The notes under the pieces were generated by a model. That model saw only the letters and a program-made list of their open reading frames with translations, was not told the origin of the DNA and did no database searches. Shown here in pieces: positions 26,437 through 34,373 of a stretch of 60,999 bases of DNA. A program made the position numbers and the translations under genes. This stretch comes from Sphingomonas xinjiangensis (GTDB taxonomy: Bacteria > Pseudomonadota > Alphaproteobacteria > Sphingomonadales > Sphingomonadaceae). Every line of letters begins with the position of its first letter. Position 1 is the first letter of the stretch. The stretch covers positions 1 to 60,999 of the forward strand of contig NZ_JACIJF010000018.1 of NCBI RefSeq assembly GCF_014199255.1, read 5' to 3'.

Positions 26437-27402
26437 TTATCCGTTGGGATCAGCCAGGCTGGCCATCAACGGGCTGGCCGTAGCGGAGAGCGCGCCATCG
26501 GTCCCGACCGACTGGCTCTCGAAACGCTCGAGCAGCCATCGGGCGGCTGGCCCGGGCGGCGTGTCGGTCCGGAACACGATGTCGAAGCCGTAGTCGCCGC
26601 CGCGCGCGTCGGGCATGTCCAGGTGCACCAGGCGTCCGACCGCGATGTCCTCCGCGATCATTGGCACCGGCATGTTCCCCCAGCCGATGCCTGCCTTCAG
26701 AAGGATGTATTTGGATCCCAGGTCGGCGAGCCGCCACGTCCGGCTGCTGACTACGGCGAAGTCGCGGCCATCGGTCAGGCGGGAGCGATCGGTGAGCACC
26801 AGCTGGATGTGGTCCCTTCCTGCTCCCGGCTGGTTCCTGCCCGCGACGGAAAGCGGATGCTGCGGCGCTGCGACCGGGATCATCGGGACGCTTCCGCAGG
26901 CGATCTTCTCCATGCCGCTGCCGGCCTGGTCGAGCGGGCCGCTGATGCCGATGACGGCCCTCCGGTTCAGCACGAGTTCGGTCACTGCGCCGAGCGTCTC
27001 CATGTGAAGATGCAGGGCGACTGTCGGAAACTCCTCCCGGAAGGCGCTCAGCGCATCGGCCACGCGATCCGCAGGCAGCATGACATCGAGCACGACGTGG
27101 ATTTCGCCTTCCAGCCCCTGCAGCAGGCCCTTGGCCTTGGACCGCATGCCGTCAATGCCGCTGATGACGGTGCGAGCTTCCGCCAGCATGGCCTTCCCCG
27201 CCAGGGTCAGCTGAGGCCTTCGGGTAGACTCGCGGTCGAAGAGCGGCATGCCGAGCTGCGATTCCAGATTCCCTATCGAATAACTGATGACCGAAGTGGC
27301 GCGGTTCAGCTTGCGCGCTGCGCCAGCGAAGCTGCCGACATCGACCACCGTGATGAAGACCTTCAGCTGATCGAGCGTCGGCGTGCCGGGTTCCGATATC
27401 AT
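26437..27402 (-). CDS. LysR-family transcriptional regulator
   Basis: 321 residues. The winged helix is at about 9-70 (LDQLKVFITVVDVGSFAGAA, ATSVISYSIGNLE, LGMPLFDRE); a LysR substrate-binding domain follows to the end. It is transcribed away from the pirin gene, and the 117-base space holds a 17-bp palindrome of T-N11-A type and a second palindrome. By the usual LysR logic it represses itself and controls the divergent pirin-led gene run. The ligand is unknown; quinones or related electrophiles would fit the regulated genes. Confidence 0.92.
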   Translation of the reverse strand: MISEPGTPTLDQLKVFITVVDVGSFAGAARKLNRATSVISYSIGNLESQLGMPLFDRESTRRPQLTLAGKAMLAEARTVISGIDGMRSKAKGLLQGLEGEIHVVLDVMLPADRVADALSAFREEFPTVALHLHMETLGAVTELVLNRRAVIGISGPLDQAGSGMEKIACGSVPMIPVAAPQHPLSVAGRNQPGAGRDHIQLVLTDRSRLTDGRDFAVVSSRTWRLADLGSKYILLKAGIGWGNMPVPMIAEDIAVGRLVHLDMPDARGGDYGFDIVFRTDTPPGPAARWLLERFESQSVGTDGALSATASPLMASLADPNG

Positions 27403-27434
27403 GACGAATTCCTAGAACGGTTCGGTCGAACTTA

Positions 27435-27451
27435 TGCCGATTTAATCGGCA
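27435..27451. promoter_or_regulatory. 17-bp palindrome, candidate LysR operator
   Basis: TGCCGATT-T-AATCGGCA, a perfect palindrome with eight-base arms that fits the LysR T-N11-A consensus. It lies 33 bases upstream of the LysR start and 69 bases before the pirin start. Confidence 0.6.
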
Positions 27452-27452
27452 A

Positions 27453-27464
27453 ACGCCTAGGCGT
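27453..27464. promoter_or_regulatory. 12-bp palindrome beside the LysR operator
   Basis: ACGCCTAGGCGT is self-complementary and directly adjacent to the 17-bp palindrome. It could be a second operator half for LysR tetramer binding. Confidence 0.4.
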
Positions 27465-27519
27465 AGTTTGCTTCTCGCAGCCAGGCCGCACGTCAGCGGC
27501 GGCTTTCTGGAGAAACAGC

Positions 27520-28431
27520 ATGACAGTCATGGCCGATCCTTCGAGCGTGGAGCAGGTGGTGCTTCCCTCAGTGCGCGACCTCGGCGACTTCGACGTCCGC
27601 CGCGCCCTGCCGACGGCTCAGCGCCGGATGGTTGGCCCATTCGTCTTCTTCGATGCATTCGGGCCCGTGGTGATCCGTCCGGGTGAAGGCGTCGACACCC
27701 GCCCCCACCCGCACATCGGCCTGGCGACGCTCACCCATCTGATCGAAGGCGAGATGCTCCACCGCGATAGCGAGGGGTTCGTGCAGGCCATCCATCCCGG
27801 CGACGTCAACCTGATGACCGCCGGGCGGGGCATCGTGCATTCGGAGCGCAGCGCGGCCGACTTTCGGAAGACGGGCGGGACCATGTTCGGCTTCCAGACC
27901 TGGCTGGCACTTCCCCAATCGCTCGAGGAAACGGCCCCGGCCTTCGATCACGTGAAGGCGGATGCACTGCCCGAGTTCGACGAGGACGGCGTGAAGGTAC
28001 GGCTGCTCGCAGGCGAGTTCGCCGGGCTGCGGGCACCCACTCCGGTCTTCGCGGACACGCTCTACGCGGATGTGGCGATTACGTCCGGCGGACGCCTGAA
28101 AGTGGACTCCGACCATGTCGAGCGCGCCTTCTACGTCGTCGAAGGCGAAGTCGAGGTCGTGGGCCAAGCGGGTAGCTTCGATAAGGACAAGCTGATCGTC
28201 CTCAAGCCGGGGGCGGAAGTCATCCTGCGCAGCAGCACGGGGACCCGCCTGATGCTGCTCGGCGGCGAGCCGCTCGACGGGGCGCGCCACATCTACTGGA
28301 ACTTCGTGTCCAGCAGGCTCGACCGCATCGACGAGGCCGCCCGGCAATGGCGGGACGGCTCCTTCCCCGGGATCCCGGGGGAGAGCGAATTCATCCCCCT
28401 GCCCGCGAACTACCGACCGCTCGCGGCTTGA
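27520..28431 (+). CDS. pirin family protein
   Basis: 303 residues from the ATG at 27520 (GGAG upstream); the frame is open far upstream, but that part is antisense to the LysR gene. The pirin N-terminal cupin is clear: MVGPFVFFDAFGPV, the metal-ligand motif TRPHPHIGLATLTHLIEG, and GRGIVHSERS. The C-terminal pirin domain follows (ERAFYVVEGEVEVVG, LMLLGGEPLDGARHIYWNFVSS). Pirins bind Fe and include quercetinases and redox-sensing regulators. It is first in the plus-strand run under the divergent LysR gene. A paralogue is encoded at 46.6 kb. Confidence 0.94.
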   Translation: MTVMADPSSVEQVVLPSVRDLGDFDVRRALPTAQRRMVGPFVFFDAFGPVVIRPGEGVDTRPHPHIGLATLTHLIEGEMLHRDSEGFVQAIHPGDVNLMTAGRGIVHSERSAADFRKTGGTMFGFQTWLALPQSLEETAPAFDHVKADALPEFDEDGVKVRLLAGEFAGLRAPTPVFADTLYADVAITSGGRLKVDSDHVERAFYVVEGEVEVVGQAGSFDKDKLIVLKPGAEVILRSSTGTRLMLLGGEPLDGARHIYWNFVSSRLDRIDEAARQWRDGSFPGIPGESEFIPLPANYRPLAA

Positions 28432-28459
28432 AACATCACATCAGAACAGGAGATTACTA

Positions 28460-29056
28460 ATGACCTATTCCATCATCGGCTCGGGGGCGATCGGGAGCGC
28501 TCTCATCCGGCATTTCGCTCGTGTGGGCGTGCCGGTCATGGTCGCCAATTCCCGCGGCGCCGCCGTCCTTCGCGAGATCGAGGACGAGTTCGGTCCCGTG
28601 GTCCAGGCGGTCGACGTAGAGACCGCCGCCCGAGCCGACGTGGTGATCTTGGCGCTTCCCTACGCCTCCGTGCCGGAGATCGCAGGTTCGGCCGACTGGA
28701 CTGGCAAGCTGGTCGTTGACGCGACCAACGCGATTGACTTCTCCAACTTCACGCCCGCTGAACTGGGCGGCCGGCTTTCCTCGCACGTCGTCGGCGAGAC
28801 GCTCGCTGGCGCATCGGTGGTCAAGGGCTTCAACACGCTGCCGGCGGCAGTCCTCGCAAAGGATCCTGTGACGTCGGAGGGCAGCCGGACCATATTCCTG
28901 TCGAGCGACGATCCGCAGGCGGCGGACCGGGTAGCGGAGCTCGTCCGGCAGCTGCAGTTCGCGCCGATCTATCTCGGCAGGATCGACGAAGGCGGTCGCC
29001 TCCAGCAGTTCGGCGGTGCCCTGATGGTGCACAGCCTTGTCCGTCAGGTCCCCTGA
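28460..29056 (+). CDS. NADPH-dependent F420-reductase-like oxidoreductase
   Basis: 198 residues. A Rossmann motif (YSIIGSGAIGSALIRHFA) and NSRG after strand two indicate NADP. It also has VVILALPYASVP, VVDATNAIDF and VVKGFNTLPAAVL, which match the NADP oxidoreductase/F420-dependent family (YqkA/FNO-like) used widely outside F420-making bacteria. It starts 28 bases after pirin with AGGAG upstream. The substrate is unknown. Confidence 0.9.
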   Translation: MTYSIIGSGAIGSALIRHFARVGVPVMVANSRGAAVLREIEDEFGPVVQAVDVETAARADVVILALPYASVPEIAGSADWTGKLVVDATNAIDFSNFTPAELGGRLSSHVVGETLAGASVVKGFNTLPAAVLAKDPVTSEGSRTIFLSSDDPQAADRVAELVRQLQFAPIYLGRIDEGGRLQQFGGALMVHSLVRQVP

Positions 29057-29163
29057 CCCTCACGGGCGATTGCGGCGCAGGCAAAGCCCGGATGACGCAT
29101 CGGCGCTGGCCGACGCCTGTGCCGCCCACCACCCCCCAGTCACGATGATCGAAGGAGTGTGAC

Positions 29164-29934
29164 ATGAGCGATATCCTAAGCGGGAAGACGGTGATCGTGA
29201 CCGGAGCCGCCAGCGGAATAGGTCGGGCGATCGCGCTCGGCGTGGCGGGACACGGCGCTGGTGCGGTGATCGTGTCCGACATTCAAGCCGAGCCCCGCGA
29301 GGGCGGCCGGCCGACCGCCGAGTTGATCCGCGACCTCGGAGTGCAGTCCAGGTTCGTGCGGGCTGATGTTTCGAAGCGCGCCGACAATGACGGGCTGGTC
29401 GGAGCTGCTCAGGAGTTCGGTGGCGTGGACGTAATGGTGCTGAATGCCGGCATCTCCCTGCGAGCCGACGGCTTTGACGTTGCCGAGGACGATTACCGAC
29501 GACTCATGTCGATCAACCTCGACGGTCCGCTCTTCGGCGCACAGGCGGCCGCCCGACAGATGAAGGCTCTCGGCAAAGCCGGAAGCATCGTGCTGATGGG
29601 AAGCATGGGCGGTCTCGCAGGCGCCGGCATCACCGTCGCCTACTCGACCAGCAAGGGCGGTGTCACTTTGATGGCCAAGGCTCTCGCAGATGCACTCGGG
29701 CCCGATGGCATCCGGGTCAACGCGGTCGCGCCGGGAACTATCGACACTGAATTGCTGCGCTCCACTCCCCCGATCGCCGCCGCGGCGGAGGGATTCAGGC
29801 AAAGGACCCCTCTGCGTCGTCTCGGACAACCATCCGAGGTGGGTGATGCGGTCGCGTTTCTCGGCTCCGATTTGTCGAGCTACATCACAGGCATCGCCCT
29901 CCAGGTCGATGGTGGACTGCTCTCCGTCATCTAG
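29164..29934 (+). CDS. SDR family oxidoreductase
   Basis: 256 residues. It has TGAASGIGRAIALGV, NAGISLRADG, catalytic Ser in VLMGSMGGLAG, YSTSKGGVTLMAK (Tyr/Lys), VNAVAPGTIDTELL and the end YITGIALQVDGGLLSVI. It is a typical FabG-like SDR whose Asp after strand two (VSDIQAE) favours NAD. AGGAG lies upstream of the ATG. A good intrinsic terminator follows, so the pirin-led transcript probably ends here at least in part. Confidence 0.93.
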   Translation: MSDILSGKTVIVTGAASGIGRAIALGVAGHGAGAVIVSDIQAEPREGGRPTAELIRDLGVQSRFVRADVSKRADNDGLVGAAQEFGGVDVMVLNAGISLRADGFDVAEDDYRRLMSINLDGPLFGAQAAARQMKALGKAGSIVLMGSMGGLAGAGITVAYSTSKGGVTLMAKALADALGPDGIRVNAVAPGTIDTELLRSTPPIAAAAEGFRQRTPLRRLGQPSEVGDAVAFLGSDLSSYITGIALQVDGGLLSVI

Positions 29935-29955
29935 TCGTTCTCATCGTAGAACGTG

Positions 29956-29989
29956 CGGGCGGCATCTTCTCGAAGGTGCCGCCCGTTTT
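29956..29989 (+). terminator. intrinsic terminator after SDR gene
   Basis: CGGGCGGCA (29956-29964) pairs with TGCCGCCCG (29977-29985), and an inner CTTC/GAAG extends the stem. Four T follow (29986-29989). It lies 22 bases after the SDR stop. Confidence 0.75.
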
Positions 29990-30129
29990 CGTTGAGGCCG
30001 GCATTGCCGCGTCGTCAATCGCGGGATGACCAAAGCGCGCTCCGCCCCGAGCGCGCTCGCTCCTAAGCCTTGAGCACCGCCCGCCGCGCCGAGCGCTTGT
30101 GGCGGGCTGCAGCATCACGGAGCAAGAAT

Positions 30130-30786
30130 ATGAGCGACCAGACGTTCCCGAAAACCGGTCTCGAGACCATGATCACCCCGGACAGTTGCGCGCTGATCCT
30201 GATCGATCACCAGCCCTTCCAGGTGGCAGGGGTCAAGAACATCGACGTATCGTTGATGGTCAACAATGTCGTCGCGCTCGCGAAGACCGCGAAGGCCTTC
30301 GGCGTCCCCACGCTGCTCACCAGCGTCATCAAGGATCGCGGCGGCAACATCCTGAAGCCGCTCACCGACGTCTTCCCCGAGCAGACCCCGATCGACCGCA
30401 CGTTCATCAACACCTGGGAAGACGAGAAGTGCGTCGCATGGGCGCGCGAAACCGGGCGCAAGAAGCTCGTATTCGCTGCCCTCTGGACCGAGGTCTGCCT
30501 CGCCTTTCCCGTGATCCATGCGCTCGGCGATGGGTATGAGGTTTACTTCGTCACCGACGCGTCCGGCGGCACCAGCCAGGAATCCCATGAGATGGGTATC
30601 GCTCGAATGATCCAGGCGGGCGCCGTCCCGATGACGACCGTCGTGTTCATGTCAGAACTCCAGCGAGACTGGGCGCGCGTCGATCAAGCCGCCAAGACGG
30701 CCGAGATCATCCTCGAACATGGCGGCGCAAGCGCGAGCGCGCTCGCTTGGGAACTGCAGCTGATGGCTGGCGCCGCGGCAGCCTGA
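30130..30786 (+). CDS. isochorismatase-family hydrolase, YcaC-like
   Basis: 218 residues from the ATG at 30130 with GGAG upstream. The cysteine hydrolase triad is visible: Asp in ALILIDHQPFQ, a Lys in the SVIKDRGG region, and Cys in AALWTEVCLAFPVIHAL. The LWTEVC motif is typical of YcaC-type proteins, which are octameric and of uncertain substrate. It is separated from the SDR by a terminator and from wrbA by a long hairpin. Confidence 0.9.
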   Translation: MSDQTFPKTGLETMITPDSCALILIDHQPFQVAGVKNIDVSLMVNNVVALAKTAKAFGVPTLLTSVIKDRGGNILKPLTDVFPEQTPIDRTFINTWEDEKCVAWARETGRKKLVFAALWTEVCLAFPVIHALGDGYEVYFVTDASGGTSQESHEMGIARMIQAGAVPMTTVVFMSELQRDWARVDQAAKTAEIILEHGGASASALAWELQLMAGAAAA

Positions 30787-30793
30787 CGCCTCC

Positions 30794-30867
30794 GGCTTGT
30801 CGAAAAGCTCGAACGAAGCGGTCGATCCTATTCGGATTTCCCGGCCGTTCCGTTCGAGCGACAAGCC
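30794..30867. repeat. long imperfect hairpin between hydrolase and wrbA
   Basis: GGCTTGTCG (30794-30802) and CTCGAACG (30808-30815) pair with CGTTCGAG (30851-30858) and CGACAAGCC (30859-30867), giving 17 paired bases with a five-base bulge and a 35-base loop. There is no T tail. It may be a repetitive palindromic element or an mRNA processing or stabilising structure. Confidence 0.6.
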
Positions 30868-30904
30868 ACTCACACGATACGAACTCCAGTCGAAGGAAGC
30901 CGAG

Positions 30905-31504
30905 ATGGCGAAGGTTCTGGTCCTTTATTACTCGTCCTATGGTCATATCGAGACGATGGCGCACGCCATCGCGGAAGGCGCCAGGTCAGCCGGCGCCGTC
31001 GCGGACGTGAAGCGCGTTCCGGAGACCGTGCCCGAGGAAATCGCTCGCAGCGCTTACTTCAAGCTGGACCAGGAAGCCCCAATCGCGACAGTCGCCGATC
31101 TCGAGAACTACGACGCCATCATCGTGGGAACTGGCACGCGGTTCGGGCGCATGTCCTCGCAGATGGCGGCGTTCTGGGATGCGGCTGGCGGCCTGTGGGC
31201 CCGCGGCGCTTTGAACGGAAAGGTGGGCGGCGCTTTCACCTCGTCTGCCACCCAGCATGGCGGCAACGAGACGACGCTCTTCTCCATCATCACCAACCTC
31301 TTCCACTTCGGCATGACGATCGTGGGCCTGCCCTACAGCCATGCCGGCCAGATGACGCTCGAAGCTGTCGTCGGTGGTGCACCCTATGGATCCACGACGA
31401 TCGCCGGAAGCGACGGCTCGCGGCAGCCCTCGGACATCGAACTCGAAGGCGCCCGTCACCAAGGCGAACTGGTCGCTAAGGCCGCTGCCAAGCTGTTCGG
31501 CTGA
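30905..31504 (+). CDS. wrbA: NAD(P)H:quinone oxidoreductase, WrbA type
   Basis: 199 residues from the ATG at 30905, preceded by GAAGGAA. The flavodoxin-like fold of WrbA is shown by VLVLYYSSYGHIETMA (FMN phosphate loop), GTGTRFGRMSSQMAAFWD and FTSSATQHGGNETTL, and the end AKLFG. It reduces quinones by two electrons, avoiding semiquinones. It lies in a cluster of quinone and electrophile handling genes and is close to the next SDR (22 bases). Confidence 0.95.
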   Translation: MAKVLVLYYSSYGHIETMAHAIAEGARSAGAVADVKRVPETVPEEIARSAYFKLDQEAPIATVADLENYDAIIVGTGTRFGRMSSQMAAFWDAAGGLWARGALNGKVGGAFTSSATQHGGNETTLFSIITNLFHFGMTIVGLPYSHAGQMTLEAVVGGAPYGSTTIAGSDGSRQPSDIELEGARHQGELVAKAAAKLFG

Positions 31505-31526
31505 TCAAGGAAGGGGAGGCCCTCCG

Positions 31527-32297
31527 ATGGCGAGCCTGCAGAACAAGGTCGTGATGGTGACCGGAGCCGCGTCGGGCATCGGGCGGGAGTCCGCGCTGGC
31601 CTTCGCGAGGGCAGGCGCGTGGGTCTTCGGCGCTGACCGGGACACGGCAGGATTGCGGCAGACCAACCAGTTGGCGGCTTCGGAAGGCCTTCGCTTCAGC
31701 GTATCCGAAGTGGACGTCTCCCTGGCCAGCGACGTCGAGCGTTTCACCGCCCATGTGCTGGCGTCGGCGGGCCGCCTGGACGTCGCCTTCAACAATGCCG
31801 GCATCACCGGTTCCGCGCATCGGATCGAGGACTACCCGGTCGACGATTTCGATCGCGTGCTGGCCGTGAACCTTCGCAGCGTCTTCCTCGGCATGAAGTT
31901 CCAGATACCGGCGATGGTGCGAAGCGGCGGTGGCGCGATCGTGAACACGGCGTCTGTCGCCGCGCTCACAGGACCGGGAGGGATGAGCGCCTATGCCGCG
32001 TCGAAGCACGGGGTGCACGGCCTCACCCGCGTGGCGGCGATGGAGAATGCAGCGCGAGGCATCCGCGTCAACGCCATCGCGCCCGGCTGGACCGAGACGC
32101 CAATGGTTGCCGCGAACAGCCGGCAGAACCCTCGGTTCGCAGAACTCGCCCGCACCGCCATTCCGGTCAAGCGCGGCGCGGATCCCAAGGAAATCGCAGA
32201 TGCCGCGCTTTGGCTCGCGTCGGACGCCGCCAGCTATGTCGTGGGGCAGATGCTGGTGGTCGATGGCGGAATGACCATCGGCGGCTTCGAACTCTGA
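31527..32297 (+). CDS. SDR family oxidoreductase
   Basis: 256 residues from the ATG at 31527 with GGGGAGG upstream. Motifs: MVTGAASGIGRESAL, FNNAGITG, NTASVAALTG (catalytic Ser), YAASKHGVHGLTR and NAIAPGWTETPM. It is a classical FabG-like SDR. It is tightly packed between wrbA and the SnoaL-like gene, so they form one unit. Confidence 0.93.
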   Translation: MASLQNKVVMVTGAASGIGRESALAFARAGAWVFGADRDTAGLRQTNQLAASEGLRFSVSEVDVSLASDVERFTAHVLASAGRLDVAFNNAGITGSAHRIEDYPVDDFDRVLAVNLRSVFLGMKFQIPAMVRSGGGAIVNTASVAALTGPGGMSAYAASKHGVHGLTRVAAMENAARGIRVNAIAPGWTETPMVAANSRQNPRFAELARTAIPVKRGADPKEIADAALWLASDAASYVVGQMLVVDGGMTIGGFEL

Positions 32298-32313
32298 TCA
32301 ACAGGAGATTGAC

Positions 32314-32748
32314 ATGAACGACATCAGCGAAGCCGCCAAGGCAGTGGTCCGCCGCAACACGGAAGAAGTTCAAGGCGGTGGCAATTTCGAGCTGTTCGAG
32401 GAACTGTTCGCGGACGACTTCCTCGACCACACGCCCCAGCCTGGCGGCACACCGGACAAAGCGGGTGCGCGAGCGCTCTATCACCGTCTGCGCGAGGCCT
32501 TCCCCGATTTCCGTCCTGAGATCCGCTGGCAGGCCACCGACGGGAATCTGGTGACGACCTACAAGATCTACCACGGCACGCATCTCGCCGAGTTCCTCGG
32601 TGTCCCCGCGACCGGGAAGGAGATTCACTTCGAGACGGTCGACGCGATGCGCGTCGTCGACGGCAAAATCACCGAGCATTGGGGTGTGGCCAACCTGTAT
32701 TCCCTAATGGAGCAGCTCGGCGCCAAGCCGCAGGTCGGCGCGCGATGA
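32314..32748 (+). CDS. SnoaL-like ester cyclase family protein
   Basis: 144 residues. The NTF2-like fold is seen in VVRRNTEEVQGGGNFELFEELF, DDFLDHTP, LREAFPDFRPEI and VDAMRVVDGKITEHWGVAN. This belongs to the SnoaL/ester cyclase group with unknown substrate. AGGAG precedes the ATG. Its stop overlaps the quinone reductase start (ATGA). Confidence 0.88.
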   Translation: MNDISEAAKAVVRRNTEEVQGGGNFELFEELFADDFLDHTPQPGGTPDKAGARALYHRLREAFPDFRPEIRWQATDGNLVTTYKIYHGTHLAEFLGVPATGKEIHFETVDAMRVVDGKITEHWGVANLYSLMEQLGAKPQVGAR

Positions 32749-33698
32749 GCAAGGTCGTGCGCTTCCGACAGACCGGCGCCCCGGCGGTAATGGTTGTCGA
32801 GGAGGACGTGGTGGGTCCTCCAGGTCGCGGCGAGGTGCAGCTTCGGCAGCATGCCATCGGGGTGAATTTCGTCGACACGGCGTTTCGGGACGGCAGCTTC
32901 GGCACGCCCTTGCCTGCGGTCGCCGGCATCGAAGCGGCGGGCGTGGTGACGGCGCTGGGTGAAGGAGTGACCAGCTTCACTCCCGGCGACCGCGTGTCCT
33001 ACTTCTTTGCCCCCGGCAGCTATGCGGAAGTGCGCAACGTGTCGGCGGAAGCTCTCATCCCCCTGCCCGAGGACATTTCCTTCGAGACCGCGGCAGCGAT
33101 CATGGCGAAGGGGCTTACCGCGCGGATGGGGGTGCGCCGGCTGCACGCTGTGCAGCCGGGACAGACTGTAATCGTCCAAGGGGCGACGGGAGGCGTCGGA
33201 TCGTTCACGGCGCGTTGGTCGGCTGCGCTTGGTGCAAAGGTGATCGGCACCGGCTCTCGGCAGAAGCTCGATCTGCTCGAAGGTTCGGGTGTGATCGCAG
33301 TCGACTCGCATGATCACGATCTCGGAGCCGCTCTGCGGCGGATTGCGCCGGACGGGGCCGACGTCGTCTACGAGTTTGTCGGCAAGGCGACTTTCCCTGC
33401 GTCGATCACGGCGGTTCGCGACGGCGGCACGATCGTTGCCATCGGCGCGGCATCGGGCGCCCCCGACGCGGATGCCGATCTTCTGGCAAGCCGCGCGATC
33501 AACCTCACGCGGGGAAGCACTGCCCAGCTCGTCAGGGGACCGCTCCTGCAGTCCGCCAGCCTGGAGGTCTTCGATGCGCTTCGACGCGGCTATCTTGGCA
33601 CGCCGAAGCTCCACCGGTATCGGCTCGAAGACGCCGTCCAGGCGCACATCGACATCGCAACGCGTGCGCGTGACGGTCTTCCGATCCTGCTTCCTTGA
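32745..33698 (+). CDS. quinone oxidoreductase, zinc-independent MDR type
   Basis: 317 residues from the ATG at 32745, which overlaps the preceding stop by four bases. It has an MDR/QOR fold: VNFVDTAFRDG, AGIEAAGVVTALGEGV, GDRVSY, and nucleotide motif VIVQGATGGVGSF followed by ALGAKVIGTGS. There are no zinc-ligand cysteines, consistent with qorA-type NADPH:quinone reductases. It completes a wrbA-SDR-SnoaL-QOR unit. Confidence 0.92.
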   Translation: MSKVVRFRQTGAPAVMVVEEDVVGPPGRGEVQLRQHAIGVNFVDTAFRDGSFGTPLPAVAGIEAAGVVTALGEGVTSFTPGDRVSYFFAPGSYAEVRNVSAEALIPLPEDISFETAAAIMAKGLTARMGVRRLHAVQPGQTVIVQGATGGVGSFTARWSAALGAKVIGTGSRQKLDLLEGSGVIAVDSHDHDLGAALRRIAPDGADVVYEFVGKATFPASITAVRDGGTIVAIGAASGAPDADADLLASRAINLTRGSTAQLVRGPLLQSASLEVFDALRRGYLGTPKLHRYRLEDAVQAHIDIATRARDGLPILLP

Positions 33699-33704
33699 TC
33701 GAGG

Positions 33705-33729
33705 GCCTGCGCCGCTGCACGGCGCAGGC
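33705..33729 (+). terminator. GC-rich hairpin after quinone reductase gene
   Basis: GCCTGCGCCG (33705-33714) and CGGCGCAGGC (33720-33729) are perfect ten-base arms around a five-base loop, six bases after the stop. There is no T-run, so termination strength is uncertain. Confidence 0.5.
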
Positions 33730-33755
33730 TGCCTCTGCCAGCTAGTGGGACCAAG

Positions 33756-34277
33756 ATGATCACGACGGACCGCCTGACGCTTCGGCCTCATCGCACGGAC
33801 GACTTCGAGCAACTGTCGTCCCTCTATCGAGATGAAGCGATGACCGCGTTTATCCGAGGGTTGCCCGCCAACGAAGAGGAATGCTGGCACCGGCTTCTTC
33901 GCTACGTCGGGCACTGGACCGCGCTTGGTTTCGGATTGTTCGCTGTGGTCAGACGGGCGGACGACCGGATCATCGGAGAAGTCGGGTTCGCGGACTTCCG
34001 CCGTGGACTGGGACATGACTTTGACAGCTACCCCGAAGCCGCATGGATGTTCTGCGGTGCGGCGCACGGTCAGGGCTATGCAGTGGAAGCGATGACCGCA
34101 GCGATCAGCTGGTTCGAGGCCGCGCACAGGCATGAGAAGACGGTCTGCATCATCGATCCCGACAATAGTGGCTCGATCCGGCTGGCCGCCAAGCTCGGCT
34201 TCGTGAAATTCGGCACTTCGATGTACCGCGGTGCCGCGGTGACGATGCTGGCGAGGACGCCTGCCGGAGCGGGCTGA
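33756..34277 (+). CDS. GNAT acetyltransferase, RimJ/RimL type
   Basis: 173 residues. Motifs of the RimJ/L group are TDRLTLRPHRTDDFEQL at the start, GEVGFADFRRG, AAHGQGYAVEAMTAAI (acetyl-CoA pyrophosphate loop) and DPDNSGSIRLAAKLGF. The acceptor could be a protein N-terminus or a small molecule. It follows the hairpin at the end of the quinone reductase gene and precedes the antiporter chimera on the same strand. Confidence 0.92.
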   Translation: MITTDRLTLRPHRTDDFEQLSSLYRDEAMTAFIRGLPANEEECWHRLLRYVGHWTALGFGLFAVVRRADDRIIGEVGFADFRRGLGHDFDSYPEAAWMFCGAAHGQGYAVEAMTAAISWFEAAHRHEKTVCIIDPDNSGSIRLAAKLGFVKFGTSMYRGAAVTMLARTPAGAG

Positions 34278-34373
34278 TCGTCAACGGCCAGGTGGATACT
34301 GTTCAAGCAGGCAGCGTCGCGACTATGCGACACCGTAAAGCGCGGCGGCCCTGCGCTGGTGCGGAGGCGCAGA

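Noticed and set aside
26410..27519. Upstream extension of the pirin frame to 673 codons
   Set aside because: It is antisense to the LysR gene and composed of low-complexity residues; the ribosome site and family start are at 27520.
32625..34133. 502-codon minus-strand frame opposite the quinone reductase and GNAT genes
   Set aside because: Spans two well-supported genes on the other strand and has no recognisable domain.
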